Assembly: GCF_023736115.1 (NCBI RefSeq)
Contig: NZ_JAKQZC010000002.1
Location: forward strand, 496,001 to 560,000
DNA: 64,000 nt
Direction: 5' to 3'
Source: Salinicola avicenniae
GTDB lineage: Bacteria > Pseudomonadota > Gammaproteobacteria > Pseudomonadales > Halomonadaceae
The position numbers and the translations under genes are program-made. A model generated the notes under the pieces. That model was given only the letters and a program-made list of their open reading frames with translations, was not told the origin of the DNA and searched no databases. Positions 24,782 to 35,848 of the stretch are shown here, piece by piece (position 1 is the stretch's first letter; each line of letters opens with the position of its first letter).

Positions 24782-24816
24782 GGCCGCCCCGCCTCAGTCG
24801 GGGCGGCCTCATTTTG
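24782..24816 (+). terminator. Rho-independent terminator of the symporter gene
   Basis: A perfect 10-bp GC stem (24782-24791 with 24799-24808), seven-base loop, then TCATTTT. Confidence 0.85.
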
Positions 24817-24880
24817 CCCCTTGCCCTTGCCTCGACGCCCGTTTGCCCGCACATTTCTCTAACCAACGCGGGGGGTTAGG

Positions 24881-26272
24881 ATGCGTCGTCAACTGTCTCA
24901 TGAAATCCAGAATCTGCTTGATCGCGGCCGCGATCGCCAGCTTCGACTGGCCGTGACCGGCCTATCGCGAGCCGGCAAGACGGCGTTTCTGACATCGCTG
25001 GTCAATCAGCTACGCCATGCCGGTATCGATGCCCGGCTGGACCTGATGAAGGCGGCTCGCGAGTCGCGTCTGCTCGGCGCCCAACGCCTCTCGCAACCGG
25101 ATCTAGGCGTCCCCCGCTTTCCCTACGACGAGGCCATGCAAGCGCTGGCGACGACGCCACCACACTGGCCCGAACCAACGCGCGGCATCAGCGAGCTACG
25201 CCTGCAGCTCCGCTACCGCAGTGCCCGTTCCCGCGGCCCGTTCGGCGACAAGGGCACACTGACGCTGGACCTGATCGACTATCCAGGCGAATGGTTGCTA
25301 GACCTTCCCCTGTTGGCGCATGACTTCCTGAGCTGGAGTCAGGCACAATTTGCGGCCATGGGTGACGAGCGCCGGCGCTTCGCCGCCGACTGGTTGCAGG
25401 CGCTTTCCGAGCACGACGCCAGTGACAGCGTGGACGAATCGCGTCTCGCCAGCCTATCGGAACGCTATGCCAGCACGCTGCGCCAAGCCAGGGAAGCCGG
25501 CTTTTCGCACCTGCAACCGGGCCGCTTCCTGCTACCGGGCGAGCTTCAGGGCGCGCCGGTACTACAGTTCTTTCCGCTGCCCGGCCTCGACGAAAGTGAC
25601 CGCGAACGCCTCGCTGCTCTACCCGGCGACAGTCTCTATCAGACACTCGCCAGCCGCTTCCGCTACTACCAGCAGCATGTGGTCAAACCGTTCTACCGCG
25701 AGCATTTTCGGCGTTTCGACCGCCAGATCGTACTGGTCGATGTGCTCGGCGCGCTCAATGCCGGCCCCGAGCGATTCGAAGATCTGTCGCTGGCGCTGTC
25801 GACGCTGATGCGCAGCTTCGACTACGGCAAGCGCAGTCTGCTCAACCGTCTCTTCGCGCCTCGCATCGATCGACTCGCCATCGCCGCTACCAAGGCCGAT
25901 CACGTCACCCCGGATCAACACGCCAACCTGACGACGCTGCTCGAGACGCTACTGGCGGAGCCACTGCGCGATCTACGCTATGCCGATGTCCCGGTGCGAG
26001 CCTTCTCGCTGGCGGCGATACGCGCGACCGAAGCGCGGGAAGTGGCGCATGACGGCCGCCAGCAACCGGCACTTCGCGGGCACGATCTCGAGGGTGCTCC
26101 TCTGCTGATCTATCCCGGCGACGTCCCCAGGCGCGTGCCGGATGCGGCATTCTGGCAACGTCAGGGCTTCACGTTCACCGCCTTTCGACCGCCCCAGAGC
26201 GACGCAGTGGCGCTGCCACACATTCGCATGGATGCCGCCATGGAGTGGCTGATGGGAGACAAGCTACGATGA
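24881..26272 (+). CDS. ycjX: YcjX family P-loop protein
   Basis: A 463-residue GTPase-like protein of the YcjX/DUF463 family. The Walker A motif GLSRAGKT is at residues 27-34. DLIDYPGEWLLDLPLL provides the switch/Walker B-like region, and AATKADHVTPDQH resembles the guanine-recognition TKAD. In E. coli ycjX and ycjF are sigma-32 and phage-shock associated, but the function is not known. The stop overlaps the ycjF start (ATGA), so the pair is coupled. Upstream of the ATG is a GGGGGTTAGG stretch. Confidence 0.92.
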   Translation: MRRQLSHEIQNLLDRGRDRQLRLAVTGLSRAGKTAFLTSLVNQLRHAGIDARLDLMKAARESRLLGAQRLSQPDLGVPRFPYDEAMQALATTPPHWPEPTRGISELRLQLRYRSARSRGPFGDKGTLTLDLIDYPGEWLLDLPLLAHDFLSWSQAQFAAMGDERRRFAADWLQALSEHDASDSVDESRLASLSERYASTLRQAREAGFSHLQPGRFLLPGELQGAPVLQFFPLPGLDESDRERLAALPGDSLYQTLASRFRYYQQHVVKPFYREHFRRFDRQIVLVDVLGALNAGPERFEDLSLALSTLMRSFDYGKRSLLNRLFAPRIDRLAIAATKADHVTPDQHANLTTLLETLLAEPLRDLRYADVPVRAFSLAAIRATEAREVAHDGRQQPALRGHDLEGAPLLIYPGDVPRRVPDAAFWQRQGFTFTAFRPPQSDAVALPHIRMDAAMEWLMGDKLR

Positions 26273-27315
26273 CCGACCCACGCCCCGGCCGACGCTTCAC
26301 GATCGAAGAAAAAGAAGCCCCCGCGCCCGGCGTCGACGCGCTGCGCGGAGCCTACACCTACGAACCGGCACAAATATCACGCCCGCTGGACGAGGTCGAA
26401 GCGGCAGACGAGGGCGAGCTAGCGGCCGCCATCGCCCCGCCGAGAAAACGACGCTGGGGGCTGTTCCTCATGCTCGCCGCCAGTCTGGGGCTGGGCACAC
26501 TGGAGGCGGGCCAGACCCTCTACGCGGCCACGCTCGGCGGTGACTGGCTGGCGGGCGCCTGGAGCGCCGTCGGCCTGCTGGCACTCGGCCTCGGCGGCAA
26601 GGCCGTCCTGGGCGAGCTCTGGCGCCTGCGCAAGCTGCGCCGCCATGCCCGCCTACGCCAGCGGATCGACGAGACCTGGGTCCAGGAAGACGACACGACG
26701 ACCGGCGCCGACGCCATGACGCTGGCCGATGCATTGCGCGGCCAGATGGGGCTCTCTCGTTCGCATCCACACTGGCAGTCGTTCGAGCAGGCTCACGAGG
26801 CGCACCATACGGCGACGGAGACCCGCGAGCTGATCGTCCATCATCTTTTACTGCCCCGCGACCGCGCGGCGCGCCAACTGATCACGCGCATGGCTGGCGA
26901 AACGGCGGTAATGGTCGCGGTGAGCCCGTTGACGCTGGTCGACATGTCGCTGATGGCGTGGCGGAACATCGCCATGCTCGACCGTATCGCCGGGCTCTAC
27001 GGGTTGGAGCTCGGCTATGCCAGTCGCCTGCGCCTGTTTCGCGACGTGCTGCGCAACATGGTCTTCGCCGGCGCCAGCGAGATAGTCAGCGATGCAGGCA
27101 TGGATCTGCTATCGATGAACCTCGCCGCCAAGCTCTCCACCCGGGCCGGCCAAGGACTAGGTGCCGGCCTCCTGACCGCGAGACTCGGCCTGCGCGCCAT
27201 GCGTACCATTCGTCCGATCGCCTTCCGCGCCGAGGAGCAACCGCGCCTGAGCGACCTGCGGCAGGAAATCTGGCAGCAGCTACGCCAGGTCGACGAGGCT
27301 TCCCAGACGCGCTGA
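26269..27315 (+). CDS. ycjF: YcjF family membrane protein (DUF697)
   Basis: A 348-residue inner membrane protein. A polar N-terminal third with RPGRRFTIEEKEAPAPGVDALRG is followed by two hydrophobic segments (LFLMLAASLGLGTLEAGQTLYAA and GDWLAGAWSAVGLLALGLGG), a coiled region rich in Arg and Glu, and the DUF697-like part with ETAVMVAVSPLTLVDMSLMAWRNIAML. It overlaps ycjX by four bases. Partner and role are unknown beyond the conserved pairing with YcjX. Confidence 0.92.
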   Translation: MTDPRPGRRFTIEEKEAPAPGVDALRGAYTYEPAQISRPLDEVEAADEGELAAAIAPPRKRRWGLFLMLAASLGLGTLEAGQTLYAATLGGDWLAGAWSAVGLLALGLGGKAVLGELWRLRKLRRHARLRQRIDETWVQEDDTTTGADAMTLADALRGQMGLSRSHPHWQSFEQAHEAHHTATETRELIVHHLLLPRDRAARQLITRMAGETAVMVAVSPLTLVDMSLMAWRNIAMLDRIAGLYGLELGYASRLRLFRDVLRNMVFAGASEIVSDAGMDLLSMNLAAKLSTRAGQGLGAGLLTARLGLRAMRTIRPIAFRAEEQPRLSDLRQEIWQQLRQVDEASQTR

Positions 27316-27343
27316 GCGCGAACGTCACCGCCCACTGTCACGC

Positions 27344-28144
27344 TCAATCGAGGGCAAAAAACGCCCGCAACGTCTGCGCCACCGCCGACTCGTGATGCGC
27401 GCCAATAGTCGTCGCATGCGGCAACTGATCGATCACCGCCGGATGCGCGTTGGCGACCACGAAGGCGTGACCGGCGAGGGTCAGCATCTCCACATCGTTG
27501 AAATTGTCGCCGAAGGCCAGCGTCCTCGACGTCGGCATCGCCAACGCCTCGAGCGCGCGGCTCAAGGCGCTAGCCTTGTTGACCCCACGCTGCATCACCT
27601 CCAGCGAATTGGCCGCTGAGTAGGTAATGTGCAGCTCCTCGCCATAGCGCTGGCGAAGCGTTGCCTCGAGCGGCGCCAGCGCCGTCGGCGCCCCGATGTA
27701 GAGCGCCTTGCCGACGTCTGCCTCGGCGAGATCGTTCATGCCATCGACATCGTAGGTGAAGCCGGTCATCGCGTGGAGCGGCAGCAGTTCCGGCGCCTCG
27801 GCATCGATCAGCCAGCGCTCGCGCGTATAGACATTGAAACGGACATCGTCGGGCCGCGGCAGGGACGCCAGGGCTTCTACCCTGGCGGCAGGCACCAGCG
27901 TCTCCGCGACCACGCGGTCCTGCGGGTCGTGAACGTGTGCACCGTTGCTGCTGATGATCCACGCGGGGATCTCGAGCTGACGCCGGATGGCGGCGATATC
28001 CCGATAGTGCCGGCCGGATGCCAGCGCAATCACGTGCCCCTGTCGCGACAGTTCGCGCAGGGTATCGCGCGTCAGCGCATCGACGCGATGCTCGGCGTTC
28101 AGCAATGTGCTGTCGAGATCGCTGGCAATCAGGTGCGGCGTCAT
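27344..28144 (-). CDS. Cof-type HAD-IIB phosphatase
   Basis: A 266-residue haloacid dehalogenase-like phosphatase. Motif I is ASDLDSTLL with nucleophile Asp9 and acid Asp11, motif II is LASGR, and motif IV is TLAFGDNFNDVEML. The C2-type cap lies in between. Family members remove phosphate from sugar phosphates or HMP-PP. It is the last gene of the nag operon, 82 bases after nagE, so a GlcNAc-related sugar phosphate is a fair guess, but no substrate can be assigned. AGGAG precedes the ATG at 28144. Confidence 0.87.
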   Translation of the reverse strand: MTPHLIASDLDSTLLNAEHRVDALTRDTLRELSRQGHVIALASGRHYRDIAAIRRQLEIPAWIISSNGAHVHDPQDRVVAETLVPAARVEALASLPRPDDVRFNVYTRERWLIDAEAPELLPLHAMTGFTYDVDGMNDLAEADVGKALYIGAPTALAPLEATLRQRYGEELHITYSAANSLEVMQRGVNKASALSRALEALAMPTSRTLAFGDNFNDVEMLTLAGHAFVVANAHPAVIDQLPHATTIGAHHESAVAQTLRAFFALD

Positions 28145-28226
28145 GGTCTCTCCTCGAAGTACGAGCCTGGGCGCCGAACCGGCTCGGCGACGGAAAAATT
28201 CAGTCTCGGGCGGTGTGCCGTGGCGG

Positions 28227-29933
<1,707 letters not shown>

Positions 29934-29943
29934 GACGCGCTCC

Positions 29944-32568
29944 TTAGGATCGGGTGGTCGTGGCATCGCGACGTGGGGCCGAAGCGGACGAGTCGCCGGG
30001 GCTCATCCCCATGTCGTCGAGCAGACGACGTAGCGCCCTCCGCACCTGAGAGGAGTCATCCAATGCCAGCAGTTCAGGCAGCGCACGCCGCAGGCGTCCG
30101 GCATCGAGCTCTCGCACCGAGGCCTTGACTGCAGCCACGCGGGCGGGCTCGACCGAGAGCTCGTTGACCCCCATCGCCACCAGCACCATGCCGGCGAGTG
30201 GATCGCCCGCCGCCGCCCCGCAGACACCCACCGGACAGTGCTCGCCCGCACCCTCGACGCATGCCTGAATCAGGCGAAGCACCCCCGGATGCAGCACGTC
30301 GGCACGTGCCGCCAGTTCGGTCGCTTCGCGATCCATGGCCAGCGCGTACTGGGTCAGGTCGTTAGTGCCAATGGAAAGGAAGTCCGCCTCCCGAGCCAGA
30401 CAGGAGGCCGCCAGGGCGGCGGCCGGCACCTCGACCATCGCCCCCAGCGCCGGCAACGTCTCGATCCCGAGCGTATCGGCCCTGGCGGCGAGTCGCTCGC
30501 GCACCCAGCGCAGCTCGCCGGCATCGCTGATCATCGGCAGCATGATGCGCAGCGACGAACGCCCATCGCTGGCCGGTTTCCTGCCACGACCGGCCTCGAG
30601 CAGCGCATCGAGCTGCGTCTCGAAGAGTTCGGGCTGCCACTGCCAGAGACGAATACCGCGCACGCCGAGCGCCGGATTGGGCGCCTTCGGCAGCGTTAGA
30701 TAAGGCAGCTGCTTGTCGGCGCCAAGATCGAGCATGCGCACAATTACCGGACGCCCGCCGAGCGCGTCGACCACCTGCGCGTACTCGCGCCGCTGGATCT
30801 CCCCATCCGGCGGCGTCTCACGCCCGAGAAACAGGAATTCGCTGCGCATCAGACCGACCCCGTCCGCCCCCGCCTTCGCCGCCTGCACGGCATCGGCGGC
30901 CGAGCCGACGTTGGCGGCCACTTCCACCGTCTGGCCATCCCGCGTGCGGGCGATCTCGAAAGCCGCGGCGCGGGCGGACTCAACCTGGATCTGGCGCTGA
31001 TCGAACCAGGCTTCCACGCTGCGCTGTCGCGATACGTCGGGGGAGATTTCCAGCGTGCCGTGAGGCGCATCGGCCGGCGCCTCGAGATAAGCACATTCAC
31101 TGCTGGCCTCAAGCAGCACCTCGCCCATCGCGACCAGACATGGCAGGTTTCGCGCACGCGCAAGAATCGCGACGTGAGATGTCGTCCCGCCCGCCACGAG
31201 ACAAAGCCCAGCGAGACGCTCGGCCACGGCGACGAACTGCGACGGCGTCAGCTCGCGCGCGACAAGAATGGCGCCTTCGGGCACCGTGTCGCCGTCGGGC
31301 TCGCCGCATGCAAAATGCGCCATGACCTGGCGCTGCAGATCCCTCAGATCCTCCGCGCGCGCTGCCAGCAGCGCATTGTCGCTTGCCCGCAGGCGCCGGG
31401 CTTCCGCCTCCAGCGCCTCGTACCAGCCACGGCCGGCACTGCGGCCGGCAGTGATCTGTTGCTCCGCCGCCGCCAGCAGGTCTGGATCTTCAAGCCAGGC
31501 GAGATGCGCCTCGAAGATATCGCCCTCGGCAACCTGGTGATGGCGACGCGCCTGACGCCGCGCCTGTGCCAGTGCCTCGCCGACGACGGCCAGCGCGGCG
31601 TGCAGCGCCTCTCTTTCCACGGCCGGGTCGGCAGCATTCGTCGGCACCTCGGGAAGCGGTGGCGCAAAAGGCACCAGCGGCCCCAGCGCCATGCCAGCAC
31701 TCGCCACCAGCCCGGACAACCTCCCCTCGCCGAGCTCAGGCAGGCCATGGCCCGTCGCGTCGACGGGCAGCGCCGCCACCAGTTCCACCTCGTTCAACAG
31801 TTCGGCGGCGGCCGCGAGCGCCACCGTGGCCTGGGCACCGTATGCCGTCAGCGTCACTTGCTCCCCCGCAACCACGCCAAGGTGTAGCAACGCGCTGAGG
31901 CTGGCGACGTCAACCGGCTCCGCCGGGGAGCGCGCCACGGTCAACGTGACGCCCTGCTCCCGCGCGATGGCCCGCAGCCGCGCGGCGGGGCGCGCATGAA
32001 TGCCGGCAGACAGCGCAACGGTCACGACCCGCGCGTCACTGATCTGAAGGTCGGGCGTCTCCAGCGGTGCCGATGACTGCGCATCCCGTTGCCGACCAAG
32101 CTCACGTTGCAGGCCCAGCAGCGCCTCTCCGACCATCACTCGGGATCCCCCACTGACATGCGCCTGACATTGCCAGCCTTCACCGTTGATCAGGATCATC
32201 GGTGTGATCAGCGCCTTCGCTCGACACGCCACCCGGTCGGCATCGAAGCGGCAAAGCACGTCGCCGGCCGCGACGCTGTCACCTTCCGCCACCAGCGGCG
32301 TCAAACCGTCGCCCTCGAGCGCCACGGTCTCCAACCCCAGGTGCAGCAGCCATTCGAAACCGTTGACGTCGCGCAGCGTGAACGCATGCCCGGTACGCGC
32401 ACAGTGCACGATCTCGCCATCGCAGGGGGCGTGCAACGTTTCGCCCAGCGGATCGATCGCCAGGCCCGGACCCAGCGTACCGCCGGAAAAGACCGGATCG
32501 GGCACCTCGGCTAGGGGCACCACGATCCCCGTCAGGGGTGACTGCAGAACAAAGGTATCTCGTGACAT
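29944..32568 (-). CDS. PTS IIA-HPr-enzyme I fusion protein (NagF type)
   Basis: An 874-residue cytosolic fusion that carries phosphate from PEP to the IIBC permease. Residues 1-150 are a glucose-type IIA with active His76 in FEWLLHLGLETV. Residues 178-265 are HPr with His191 in AGIHARPAARL. From about 280 it is enzyme I with His465 in GGTTSHVAILAR and the catalytic Cys783 in CPVGVCGAAAGDP. All phosphate-carrying residues are intact. With nagE it gives a complete private phosphorelay for GlcNAc, as described for Pseudomonas and other bacteria. It lies 10 bases before nagE. Confidence 0.95.
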   Translation of the reverse strand: MSRDTFVLQSPLTGIVVPLAEVPDPVFSGGTLGPGLAIDPLGETLHAPCDGEIVHCARTGHAFTLRDVNGFEWLLHLGLETVALEGDGLTPLVAEGDSVAAGDVLCRFDADRVACRAKALITPMILINGEGWQCQAHVSGGSRVMVGEALLGLQRELGRQRDAQSSAPLETPDLQISDARVVTVALSAGIHARPAARLRAIAREQGVTLTVARSPAEPVDVASLSALLHLGVVAGEQVTLTAYGAQATVALAAAAELLNEVELVAALPVDATGHGLPELGEGRLSGLVASAGMALGPLVPFAPPLPEVPTNAADPAVEREALHAALAVVGEALAQARRQARRHHQVAEGDIFEAHLAWLEDPDLLAAAEQQITAGRSAGRGWYEALEAEARRLRASDNALLAARAEDLRDLQRQVMAHFACGEPDGDTVPEGAILVARELTPSQFVAVAERLAGLCLVAGGTTSHVAILARARNLPCLVAMGEVLLEASSECAYLEAPADAPHGTLEISPDVSRQRSVEAWFDQRQIQVESARAAAFEIARTRDGQTVEVAANVGSAADAVQAAKAGADGVGLMRSEFLFLGRETPPDGEIQRREYAQVVDALGGRPVIVRMLDLGADKQLPYLTLPKAPNPALGVRGIRLWQWQPELFETQLDALLEAGRGRKPASDGRSSLRIMLPMISDAGELRWVRERLAARADTLGIETLPALGAMVEVPAAALAASCLAREADFLSIGTNDLTQYALAMDREATELAARADVLHPGVLRLIQACVEGAGEHCPVGVCGAAAGDPLAGMVLVAMGVNELSVEPARVAAVKASVRELDAGRLRRALPELLALDDSSQVRRALRRLLDDMGMSPGDSSASAPRRDATTTRS

Positions 32569-32661
32569 GGAAATTCCGGCCTCATTGTTGTTGGGCAGGC
32601 GGTATGGGTGGCTGGACAGGTTCCCGATCGCCGTGGCACGCCGACCACGCCGCCACGACGT

Positions 32662-33696
32662 TCAAAGCGTCCTGGTGACTTTCTGCAGGTGACGCGGATG
32701 ATCGGGATTCTGGCCCCGCGCTTGCGCCAGCTGCGCTGCCATCAGGTAAAAGCTCTGAATCACCGATAGCGCCTGCAGGTCGTCGTGACCGGCATCGATC
32801 AGAGGCAAGTGGCGCCGGGGTACGCCGGCATCGGCCGCGACCAGCACTCTGGCGCCGACGCTCTCGAGCCACGCCGCCAGTTCAAGCAGGCCGCGCTGCT
32901 CGGGCCCCGGGGGCGCGAAGACCAGGACCGGATACCCCGGCTCGATCAACGCCATCGGGCCGTGACGGACCTCGGCGGCGCTGAACGCCTCGGCCTGCAG
33001 CGAGCAGGTCTCCTTGAACTTGAGCGCCGCCTCCTGTGCGACAGCCAGGCCGGCACCGCGCCCGACGACCAGCAGCCGATCGGTCTCGACCAGCGCCGTC
33101 ACGGCCGCCTGCCACTCCATCGAGGCGGCCTGCTCTAGGCGGGTCGGCAGGCGCTGAATGGCCTCCAGCAGATCATCGTTCTCGGCCCATGCCGCGATTA
33201 GGTGGGCGCTCGCGGAGAGCGTCGCGAGAAAACTCTTGGTCGCCGCCACACTGCGTTCCTCCCCGGCCTGCAGCGACAATGCGCTATCACTGGCCGCCGC
33301 TAGAGGAGACTCATTGGCGTTGACCAGCGCCAGCGTGCGCGCGCCGCCGCCGGCGAGCGCCTGCTGCGTCGCCACCAGATCGGGGCTGGCACCGGACTGC
33401 GAAATGGCCAGGGCCAGATGACGCGAGACCCGCCACGGTGCCGACGCCAGCGTGGTCAGCGAAGGCGGCACGGACGCGACCGGCAGGCCGAGATGCTTCA
33501 TGCACAAGTAGGCAAAGTAGCTGGCCGCATGATCGGAGCTTCCGCGAGCGACGGTCAGCCCTCCCACCGGGTCGAACTGGCGCAGCTCAGCAGCCAGCGC
33601 CGTCACGAACTCCCGGTTGCACTGCCACTGGGTTTGAATCCGTTGCGGCGCGCTGAGCGCTTCCTCCTGCATCCATGACGCGGACATCTGGGGCAT
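32662..33696 (-). CDS. SIS-domain glucosamine-6-phosphate deaminase (NagB-II type)
   Basis: A 344-residue protein with two SIS domains, related to the isomerase half of GlmS. GLTVARGSSDHAASYFA, ISQSGASPDLVATQQALAGGGARTLALVN and the KFKETCSLQAEAFSAAEVRHGPMALIE block are typical. In this operon position it replaces NagB and would turn GlcN-6-P into fructose-6-P and ammonia. The family also contains AgaS-like and other sugar isomerases. AGGAG is eight bases before the ATG. Confidence 0.9.
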   Translation of the reverse strand: MPQMSASWMQEEALSAPQRIQTQWQCNREFVTALAAELRQFDPVGGLTVARGSSDHAASYFAYLCMKHLGLPVASVPPSLTTLASAPWRVSRHLALAISQSGASPDLVATQQALAGGGARTLALVNANESPLAAASDSALSLQAGEERSVAATKSFLATLSASAHLIAAWAENDDLLEAIQRLPTRLEQAASMEWQAAVTALVETDRLLVVGRGAGLAVAQEAALKFKETCSLQAEAFSAAEVRHGPMALIEPGYPVLVFAPPGPEQRGLLELAAWLESVGARVLVAADAGVPRRHLPLIDAGHDDLQALSVIQSFYLMAAQLAQARGQNPDHPRHLQKVTRTL

Positions 33697-33730
33697 CGGC
33701 TCGGCTCCTGTCCTGGGGGTTGTCGTATCG

Positions 33731-34846
33731 TCAGGCCGTCTCGGTACCGGCGTCGTGAGTCAGGACGCCCTCCACATGAACAGCCTCGAGCTTGAGCTCA
33801 CGATCAAAAACGGCGACATCGGCGCGACACCCCACGGCCAGTCGGCCGATATCGGGACGGCCGATGAAGTCCGCGGGCAGCTGCGACAGGCGACGCGAGG
33901 CATCGTCGAGCGACAATCCCACCGCCACGAGATTACGCAGGGCCTGATCCATGGTCAGCGTACTGCCGGCCAACGTGCCGTCGGCCAGTCTGACACCGCC
34001 CAGACACTTGGTGACATGCTGCTCGCCCAGCCGGTAGTCGCCATCCGGCATGCCGGCGGCGGCGGTGGAATCGGTGACGCCGTAGAGATGAGGAATGCAG
34101 CGCAGCGCGGCACGGATCGCACCGGGATGCACATGCAGCAGATCGGGGATGATCTCCGCGTAGTCCGCATGGGCGAGCGCGGCGCCGACCATGCCCGGTT
34201 CGCGATGATGCAGACCGGTCATGGCGTTGAACAGATGGGTAAATCCCTGCGCACCGCTTTCCAACCCGGCGACGCCCTCCTCGTAGCTGCCCAGCGTATG
34301 CCCCATCTGCACGCAGACATCGCGACGACGCAAATGACGAATCAGCTCGGCGTGGCCGCTTAGCTCCGGCGCCAGCGTGACCAGCCGTATCGGCGCCAGC
34401 GCGAGCAGCGCATCGATCTCCCCACACGTGCCGGGGCGCGCGTGCGGTGGCTGCGCACCGAGCTTACCCGGGTTGAGAAACGGCCCTTCCAGATGCACGC
34501 CCAGCAGCCGCGCCCCTCGTGCCGAGGGCCAGGGCAGCCGTGAGGCGATCTCGCCGAGCACGCGGCGGATGTCAGCCTCCGGCGCGGTCATCGTCGTCGC
34601 CAGAAAGCTGGTGGTACCGAATCGCACATGGGTCTCCGCCATGACCCCGACCGCGTCACCGCCTTCCATCGCATCGCGGCCACCGCCACCGTGGACGTGA
34701 AGATCGACGAAGCCCGGCAATAGGCGAGGATGATCGTTACTCTCCGGATCGACGGCCTCCCCTTCGATGGCGCTGATGCGGCCCGCTTGCCAAGTCAGGG
34801 TGCCGAGCCGCCAGCCGTCAGGCGTCAGAATGTTGCCATGGAGCAT
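33731..34846 (-). CDS. nagA: N-acetylglucosamine-6-phosphate deacetylase
   Basis: A 371-residue amidohydrolase that removes the acetyl group from GlcNAc-6-P. The metal motif LPGFVDLHVHGG has His50 and His52. GVHLEGPFLNPGKLGAQP carries the metal-binding Glu, MGHTLGSYEE and FTHLFNAMTGLHHREPG carry further His residues, and GVTDSTAAAGMPDG has the catalytic Asp. It follows nagR by 22 bases and precedes the NagB-II gene, so flux goes GlcNAc-6-P to GlcN-6-P to fructose-6-P. Confidence 0.96.
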   Translation of the reverse strand: MLHGNILTPDGWRLGTLTWQAGRISAIEGEAVDPESNDHPRLLPGFVDLHVHGGGGRDAMEGGDAVGVMAETHVRFGTTSFLATTMTAPEADIRRVLGEIASRLPWPSARGARLLGVHLEGPFLNPGKLGAQPPHARPGTCGEIDALLALAPIRLVTLAPELSGHAELIRHLRRRDVCVQMGHTLGSYEEGVAGLESGAQGFTHLFNAMTGLHHREPGMVGAALAHADYAEIIPDLLHVHPGAIRAALRCIPHLYGVTDSTAAAGMPDGDYRLGEQHVTKCLGGVRLADGTLAGSTLTMDQALRNLVAVGLSLDDASRRLSQLPADFIGRPDIGRLAVGCRADVAVFDRELKLEAVHVEGVLTHDAGTETA

Positions 34847-34868
34847 ATAACGTCCTGTCTTCTCGGAC

Positions 34869-35603
34869 TCACTGGGTCAATTCGACCATGAAGTCGTAAT
34901 AATCGGTACGGCAGTAGGTCACCGTCAGTTCCGCCGCCTGCCCGTCGGCCACAAAGCCCAGCCGGGTGACCTTGAGCAGCGCCTGACCCGGTGCCACCTG
35001 GGCCAGGCGCGCCAGCTCGGCGTCGGCGTTGACCGCCGACACGTACTGCAGCGCGCGCACGATGGTCCGGCCGCGCGCCTCGAGATGCGCATAGAGCGAC
35101 TGCGTCACGGCTAATGGGTCGCCGACAACGGCCACCGGGAGACAGCTCTCCTCCACGGCCACCACGACATCGTCGGCGAGGCGCAATCGTCGCAGCCGCG
35201 CGATCGGCGCGCCGTCACTCAGCCCCAGACGCCAACGCTCCTCCGCCATCGGCCAATCTTCCGTTCGCGATAGCCAGCGCGAACTGGGCCGATACCCACG
35301 CTGTTCCAGCAGTTCGGTAAAACTGGTCAACCGGGCCAGGGACTGATTGAGGCGCGGTGCAATGAAGGTCCCCGACCCGCGAGCACGCTGAATCAGTCCG
35401 ATCGACACCAGCTGGTCCAATGCCTTGCGTGCGGTGATCCGCGAAATCCCTAGCCTCTCAGCGAGCGCTCGCTCCGAAGGCAGGGCGTCGCCGGCTTGCC
35501 AGAGGCCGGCTTCGATCGCTGCCTCGAGCTGGCGAGCGAGCTGCCGATAGAGTGGCGTAGGCTGTTCGGCGTCGAGCCGCAGGCGCTTCAGCGCGCTCTC
35601 CAT
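34869..35603 (-). CDS. nagR: GntR/HutC-family regulator of the nag operon
   Basis: A 244-residue transcription factor. The N-terminal winged helix is clear (PLYRQLARQLEAAIEAGLW, SERALAERLGISRITARKALDQLV, GLIQRARGSGTFIA) and is followed by a UTRA effector domain with LTSFTELLEQRGY. It is the first gene of the nag operon and, by analogy with NagR/NagQ repressors, should respond to GlcN-6-P or GlcNAc-6-P. GGGAG precedes the ATG. The symbol is given for operon role, not proven identity. Confidence 0.88.
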   Translation of the reverse strand: MESALKRLRLDAEQPTPLYRQLARQLEAAIEAGLWQAGDALPSERALAERLGISRITARKALDQLVSIGLIQRARGSGTFIAPRLNQSLARLTSFTELLEQRGYRPSSRWLSRTEDWPMAEERWRLGLSDGAPIARLRRLRLADDVVVAVEESCLPVAVVGDPLAVTQSLYAHLEARGRTIVRALQYVSAVNADAELARLAQVAPGQALLKVTRLGFVADGQAAELTVTYCRTDYYDFMVELTQ

Positions 35604-35688
35604 GTCCCGCTCCCCATGCCACGGCCTCCTCTCGATGCTCGGATGACGACCTCGCGCCGGCAGCGCGTCTGCCTATGCTTTCAGCAAT

Positions 35689-35705
35689 ACCACTTGCAGA
35701 CCACT
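35689..35705 (-). promoter_or_regulatory. Possible nagR operator: direct repeat 85 bases upstream of nagR
   Basis: ACCACT occurs at 35689-35694 and again at 35700-35705, eleven bases apart, about one helix turn (AGTGGT on the nagR strand). The location upstream of an autoregulated GntR gene suggests an operator, though GntR sites are more often inverted repeats. Confidence 0.3.
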
Positions 35706-35848
35706 CAAGCTACCTCTGACTAATACCTTTCACTGTCACGACAGACCGACTTTGGTCGCACTCGCGACTTTCTGCCATGCTTTCCCGATACCGCTCGATG
35801 GTCACTACCGCCATCGGCCCAGCACAACGCGACACAAGGACATGCGTC

